A DNA stretch of 64,000 bases from Drosophila persimilis (Eukaryota > Arthropoda > Insecta > Diptera > Drosophilidae). Under the pieces are notes generated by a model, which worked only from the letters and a program-made list of their open reading frames with translations, was not told the origin of the DNA and ran no database searches. The stretch's first letter is position 1. Each line of letters starts with the position of its first letter. Positions 60,561 through 64,000 of this stretch are shown here, piece after piece. The translations under genes were made by a program, and so were the position numbers. The DNA lies in contig NW_020825298.1 in assembly GCF_003286085.1 (NCBI RefSeq), forward strand, positions 5,022,001 to 5,086,000, read 5' to 3'.

Positions 60561-61361
60561 TTGTTGTCATTTGTGGTACAACAAACTATTATTGTTGTAC
60601 AACAACAACCATCAACTTGCGAGCGCTCAAAAGGCAGAAAACGAGAATTTCAAAACTGGGATACCAGGCGAACAGAAATCAGCAGAAGGTCGCTGGTTTT
60701 TTAAATTTTTTTTAAATATTTTTTGCTCTTCCGTTTTTCAAACCCCAAAATTATGCAACATCTTTTTTTTAGAAAAAAAACCAGCGACCTTCTGCTGATT
60801 TCTGTTCGCCTGGTATCCCAGTTTTGAAATTCTCGTTTTCTGCCTTTTGAGCGCTCGCAAGTTGATGGTTGTTGTTGTACAACAATAATAGTTTGTTGTA
60901 CCACAAATGACAACAACAACTTTTGTTCTTTTCTCCGTTATTTGAGGCCCGAACGGGACGTGCGACAACTTCCTGTGTGCGGAATTACATCTTTGATCTG
61001 AAGGACTACTTATAAAGGAACAAGGATCAAGGATATTTTCTCCAGATCTATATATCTTGTTTTCTGCCTTATTTGTGGCCCGATCGAGGCGTGCCATGGC
61101 CCGCCGTGATCAGAAAAATTTCCCTGATCCTTCGGCAAGGACTCCAAGATCACCAAACCTACATATTATATTTCTGGGCTATTTGTGGGCCGATCTGGGC
61201 GTGCGATGGCTCTCTATGATCCAAAAAATGTCCCTGATTTGATAGAGTCCTTTTCAAGGATCAAGGACATTTTAGAGAATCAAAAATATTAAATTTTCTC
61301 TGCCATTTTTTCCTTAATTCCCCGATATATTTCCCCCAAAACAGAATACAACAAGGATAAT

Positions 61362-61854
61362 TTTTCAATAGTTTTATTCATCATAACTTAGCTTAGTATA
61401 CATAAATATACAAGTGGAACTAATTTGTATCTACTATCTCAATATACATATGGACGCGTACAGATATCCTTAAAAACTAACAACAACGATATCTATCTAG
61501 AGTCTAGTAGCCCGCGTAGCCTTCCCTTGATTGCCTTTGTCAAAGTCCTTGTTGTCGATGGCCAGGTCGAAGGATGAAGATGGCTTGTTTGGTCAGGATC
61601 TTGCAGGGGTGCGCTTCTTTCCTGCTGTAATCCTGGGATTGTACTCTGTTTTGTGAGTGGACAGGAATCATGTCCCTGTACGCTGGAGCCAGCGGGGGTT
61701 CACGATGTCTGCCGGTGAGGCGCCTGGAGTAGATAGACGTCATCGAGCGCACAATCGCTCTTCTGGACTGGTGATGCCCCTGGTAAACAATGGTGGGCAA
61801 ATCGGTGACCACGGGCACGCAAAAGGTACTTCTAGCCACCGGAGGGTGCAAGCT
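61362..61854 (-). pseudogene. captured 3'-terminal exon with 3' UTR (right copy)
   Basis: This is the reverse-complement copy of the left-arm exon. The same TTTTAG acceptor, open frame (stop at 61542-61540) and AATAAA are kept. It differs from the left copy by a few coding changes (RNTFCV becomes RSTFCV; EPPVAP becomes EPPLAP). In this copy the gene would run leftward, so partner exons could lie beyond 64,000 across the satellite array. It may therefore be the true terminal exon and the left copy its duplicate. Confidence 0.55.
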
Positions 61855-61904
61855 GCTAAAATGAAAGGAAGGGATAATAAAAGCAACAGTATTTAAATGA
61901 TATG

Positions 61905-64000
61905 AAAATCTTCGGAAGGCTGCAGGACCAACTCTCCCAGGATCGGGAGAATCCAGACTGCCGAACTGTATCAAAATCTCGACTCCGAAAATGGGGCCGA
62001 TTTTTGGCAATTTTAATGATGTAACCATCATGATTTTTTGCGAAAATCGTGAACAAATGGATGTCCCTTTTTCCGATGGCAGTCGACTGGCAGGACTCTC
62101 CCGATCACGAAAAGACATACCGCACTCCGATCGGCTGACGGATAGCGGAAATATAGCCTACGGAAAAACCAGTATTCTAATGAAATGCAAAATCCAAATG
62201 TTCTTGAGGCTATATCTCAGACGAATAGGGCCAGATCGGCGCAGGACCAACTCTCCCAGGATCGGGAGAATCCAGACTGCCGAACTGTATCAAAATCTCG
62301 ACTCCGAAAATGGGGCCGATTTTTGGCAATTTTAATGATGTAACCATCATGATTTTTTGCGAAAATCGTGAAAAAATGGATGTCCCTTTTTCCGACGGCA
62401 GTCAACTGGCAGGACTCTCCCGATCACGAAAAGACATGCCGCTCTCCGATCGGCTGACGGATAGCGGAAATATAGCGTGCAGAAAAAACCAGTATTCTAA
62501 CGAAATGCAAAATCCAAATATTCGGGAGGCTATATCTCAGACGAATAGGGCCGGATCGCTGCAGGACCAACTCTCCCAGGATCGGGAGAATCCAGACTGC
62601 CGAACTGTATCAAAATCTCGACTCCGAAAATGGGGCCGATTTATGGAAATTTTAATGATGTAACCATCATGATTTTTTGCGAAAATCGTGAAAAAATAGA
62701 TGTCCCTTTTTCCGACGGCAGTCGACTGGCAGGACTCTCCCGATCACGAAAAGACATGCCGCTCTCCGATCGGCTGACGGATAGCGGAAATATAGCGTGC
62801 AGAAAAAACCAGTATTCTAACGAAATGCAAAATCCAAATCTTCGGAAGGCTTTATCTCAGACGAATAGGGCCAGATCGCTGCAGGACCAACTCTCCCAGG
62901 ATCGGGAGAATCCAGACTGCCGAACTGTATCAAAATCTGGACTCCGAAAATGGGGCCGATTTTAGGCAAATTTAATGATCATGATCATGATTTTTTGCGA
63001 AAATCGTGATAAAATGGATGTGCCTTTTTCCGGTGGCAGTCGATTGGCAGGACTCTCCCGATCACGAAAAGACATGCCGCTCTCCGATCGGCTGACGGAT
63101 AGCGGAAATATAGCGTGCAGAAAAAACCAGTATTCTAACGAAATGCAAAATCCAAATATTCGGGAGGCTATATCTCAGACAAATACGGCCAGATCGCTGC
63201 AGGACCAACTCTCCCAGGATCGGGAGAATCCAGACTGCCGAACTGTATCAAAATCTCGACTCCGAAAATGGGGCCGATTTTTGGCAATTTTAATGATGTA
63301 ACCATCATGATTTTTTGCGAAAATCGTGAAAAAATGGATGTCCCTTTTTCCGATTGAAATCGACTGGCAGGACTCTCCCGATCACGAAAAGACATGCCGC
63401 TCTCCGATCGGCTGACGGATAGCGGAAATATAGCCTACGGAAAAACCAGTATTCTAACGAAATGCAAAATCCAAACCTTCGAAAGGCTTTATCTCAGACG
63501 AATAGGGCCAGATCGCTGCAGGACCAACTCTCCCAGGATCGGGAGAATCCAGACTGCCGAACTGTATCAAAATCTGGACTCCGAAAATGGGGCCGATTTT
63601 TGGCAATTTTAATGATGTAACCATCATGATTTTTTGCGAAAATCGTGATAAAATGGATGTGCCTTTTTCCGGTGGCAGTCGATTGGCAGGACTCTCCCGA
63701 TCACGAAAAGACATGCCGCTCTCCGATCGGCTGACGGATAGCGGAAATATAGCGTGCAGAAAAAACCAGTATTCTAACGAAATGCAAAATCCAAATATTC
63801 GGGAGGCTATATCTCAGACGAATAGGGCCGGATCGCTGCAGGACCAACTCTCCCAGGATCGGGAGAATCCAGACTGCCGAACTGTATCAAAATCTCGACT
63901 CCGAAAATGGGGCCGATTTATGGAAATTTTAATGATGTAACCATCATGATTTTTTGCGAAAATCGTGATAAAATGGATGTGCCTTTTTCCGGTGGCAGTC
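61905..64000 (-). repeat. ~320-bp satellite array, right arm (runs off the window)
   Basis: The same satellite as on the left, in the opposite orientation. The landmark ATGGGGCCGATTT recurs near 61,991, 62,310, 62,630, 62,950, 63,268, 63,587 and 63,907 with 318-320-bp spacing. At least six and a half units are present, and the array continues past the window end. It is therefore longer than the left array. Confidence 0.95.

Larger units (their letters stand above)
59485..61992. repeat. palindrome core: two ~1.15-kb inverted arms with a ~72-bp spacer
   Basis: The left arm (about 59,557-60,702) and right arm (about 60,775-61,920) are reverse complements about an axis at 60,738.5; landmarks pair with a constant coordinate sum of 121,477. 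The inner ~320 bp and the ~120-bp repeat part look identical by eye. A handful of substitutions occur in the captured exon and near the satellite junction. At that junction the right arm lacks about 29 bp. The spacer (60,703-60,774) is A/T-rich. Confidence 0.95.

Noticed and set aside
59485-61992. Palindrome as a sequencing or assembly artefact
   Set aside because: The arms differ by substitutions, a 29-bp indel and different satellite array lengths, which a foldback artefact would not give. Long reads should still confirm it.
57818-63940. Repeated open frames of 75 and 117 codons in the 320-bp units
   Set aside because: They repeat with the satellite period on both strands, have no domain or signal peptide, and vary only as the repeat varies. 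They are repeat by-products.
57630-64000. Foldback (FB/Galileo-type) transposon
   Set aside because: The arms are long and inverted, but I see no terminal motif, target-site duplication or transposase, and the outer repeats are 320-bp satellite rather than short FB-type repeats. Not excluded, because the right end lies outside the window.
1-64000. tRNA, rRNA, snoRNA or CRISPR features
   Set aside because: No tRNA box A/B pairs, rRNA segments or spacer-repeat arrays were recognised on either strand. Small ncRNAs cannot be excluded by eye.

Overview
The window is fly DNA, most probably Drosophila. The genes have short GT-AG introns, frequent (TATA)n/(CATA)n tracts, and Drosophila promoter words such as TATCGATA and GGTCACACT. 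Several genes look like orthologues of D. melanogaster 2L (Muller B) genes: Swip-1, EMC5, a multi-module Ly6/DUF753 gene, a Ly6 pair and Mss4. From memory, some of these lie far apart in D. melanogaster, so gene order differs. I cannot name the species; the obscura group is a guess. All exon boundaries were built by hand from splice signals, reading phase and family motifs.

Left part (1-11.7 kb). The first coding exon of Swip-1 (minus) follows about 3 kb of its intron. EMC5 (plus) converges on a 559-residue multi-module Ly6/DUF753 gene (minus). Next is an intronless 1102-residue Yb/Tdrd12-family piRNA-pathway protein with eroded helicase motifs. A truncated duplicate of the 5' end of the DUF753 gene lies beyond it, so the Yb-like gene sits between two direct repeats.

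Middle part (12-55 kb). This is a Ly6/three-finger (GPI-anchored) gene cluster. Genes start at about 12.1 (+), 14.2 (+, frameshifted), 17.5 (-, DUF753), 21.3 (-), 28.4 (-), 32.7 (-), 37.7 (-), 47.4 (-) and 52.2 (+). Almost all have a signal-peptide exon ending in phase 1, a C-x-x-C start of the Ly6 fold, a final C-N motif and a hydrophobic GPI-type tail. In three neighbours (21.3, 28.4, 32.7) the Ly6 fold is interrupted by a long low-complexity insert that ends in a basic run before the second half of the fold. Intergenic and intronic DNA is long, AT-rich and contains many GATAAG/CTTATC sites.

Right part (56.8-64 kb). Mss4 (minus) is followed by a large inverted repeat centred near 60,738. 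Two near-identical ~1.15 kb arms face each other across a ~72-bp spacer. Each arm carries a captured 3'-terminal exon with its poly(A) signal and a small ~120-bp repeat family. Both arms are flanked by oppositely oriented arrays of a ~320-bp satellite, and the right array runs off the window. This palindrome is the best candidate for something undescribed: its transcript would fold into a long hairpin of the kind that feeds the Dicer-2 siRNA pathway.
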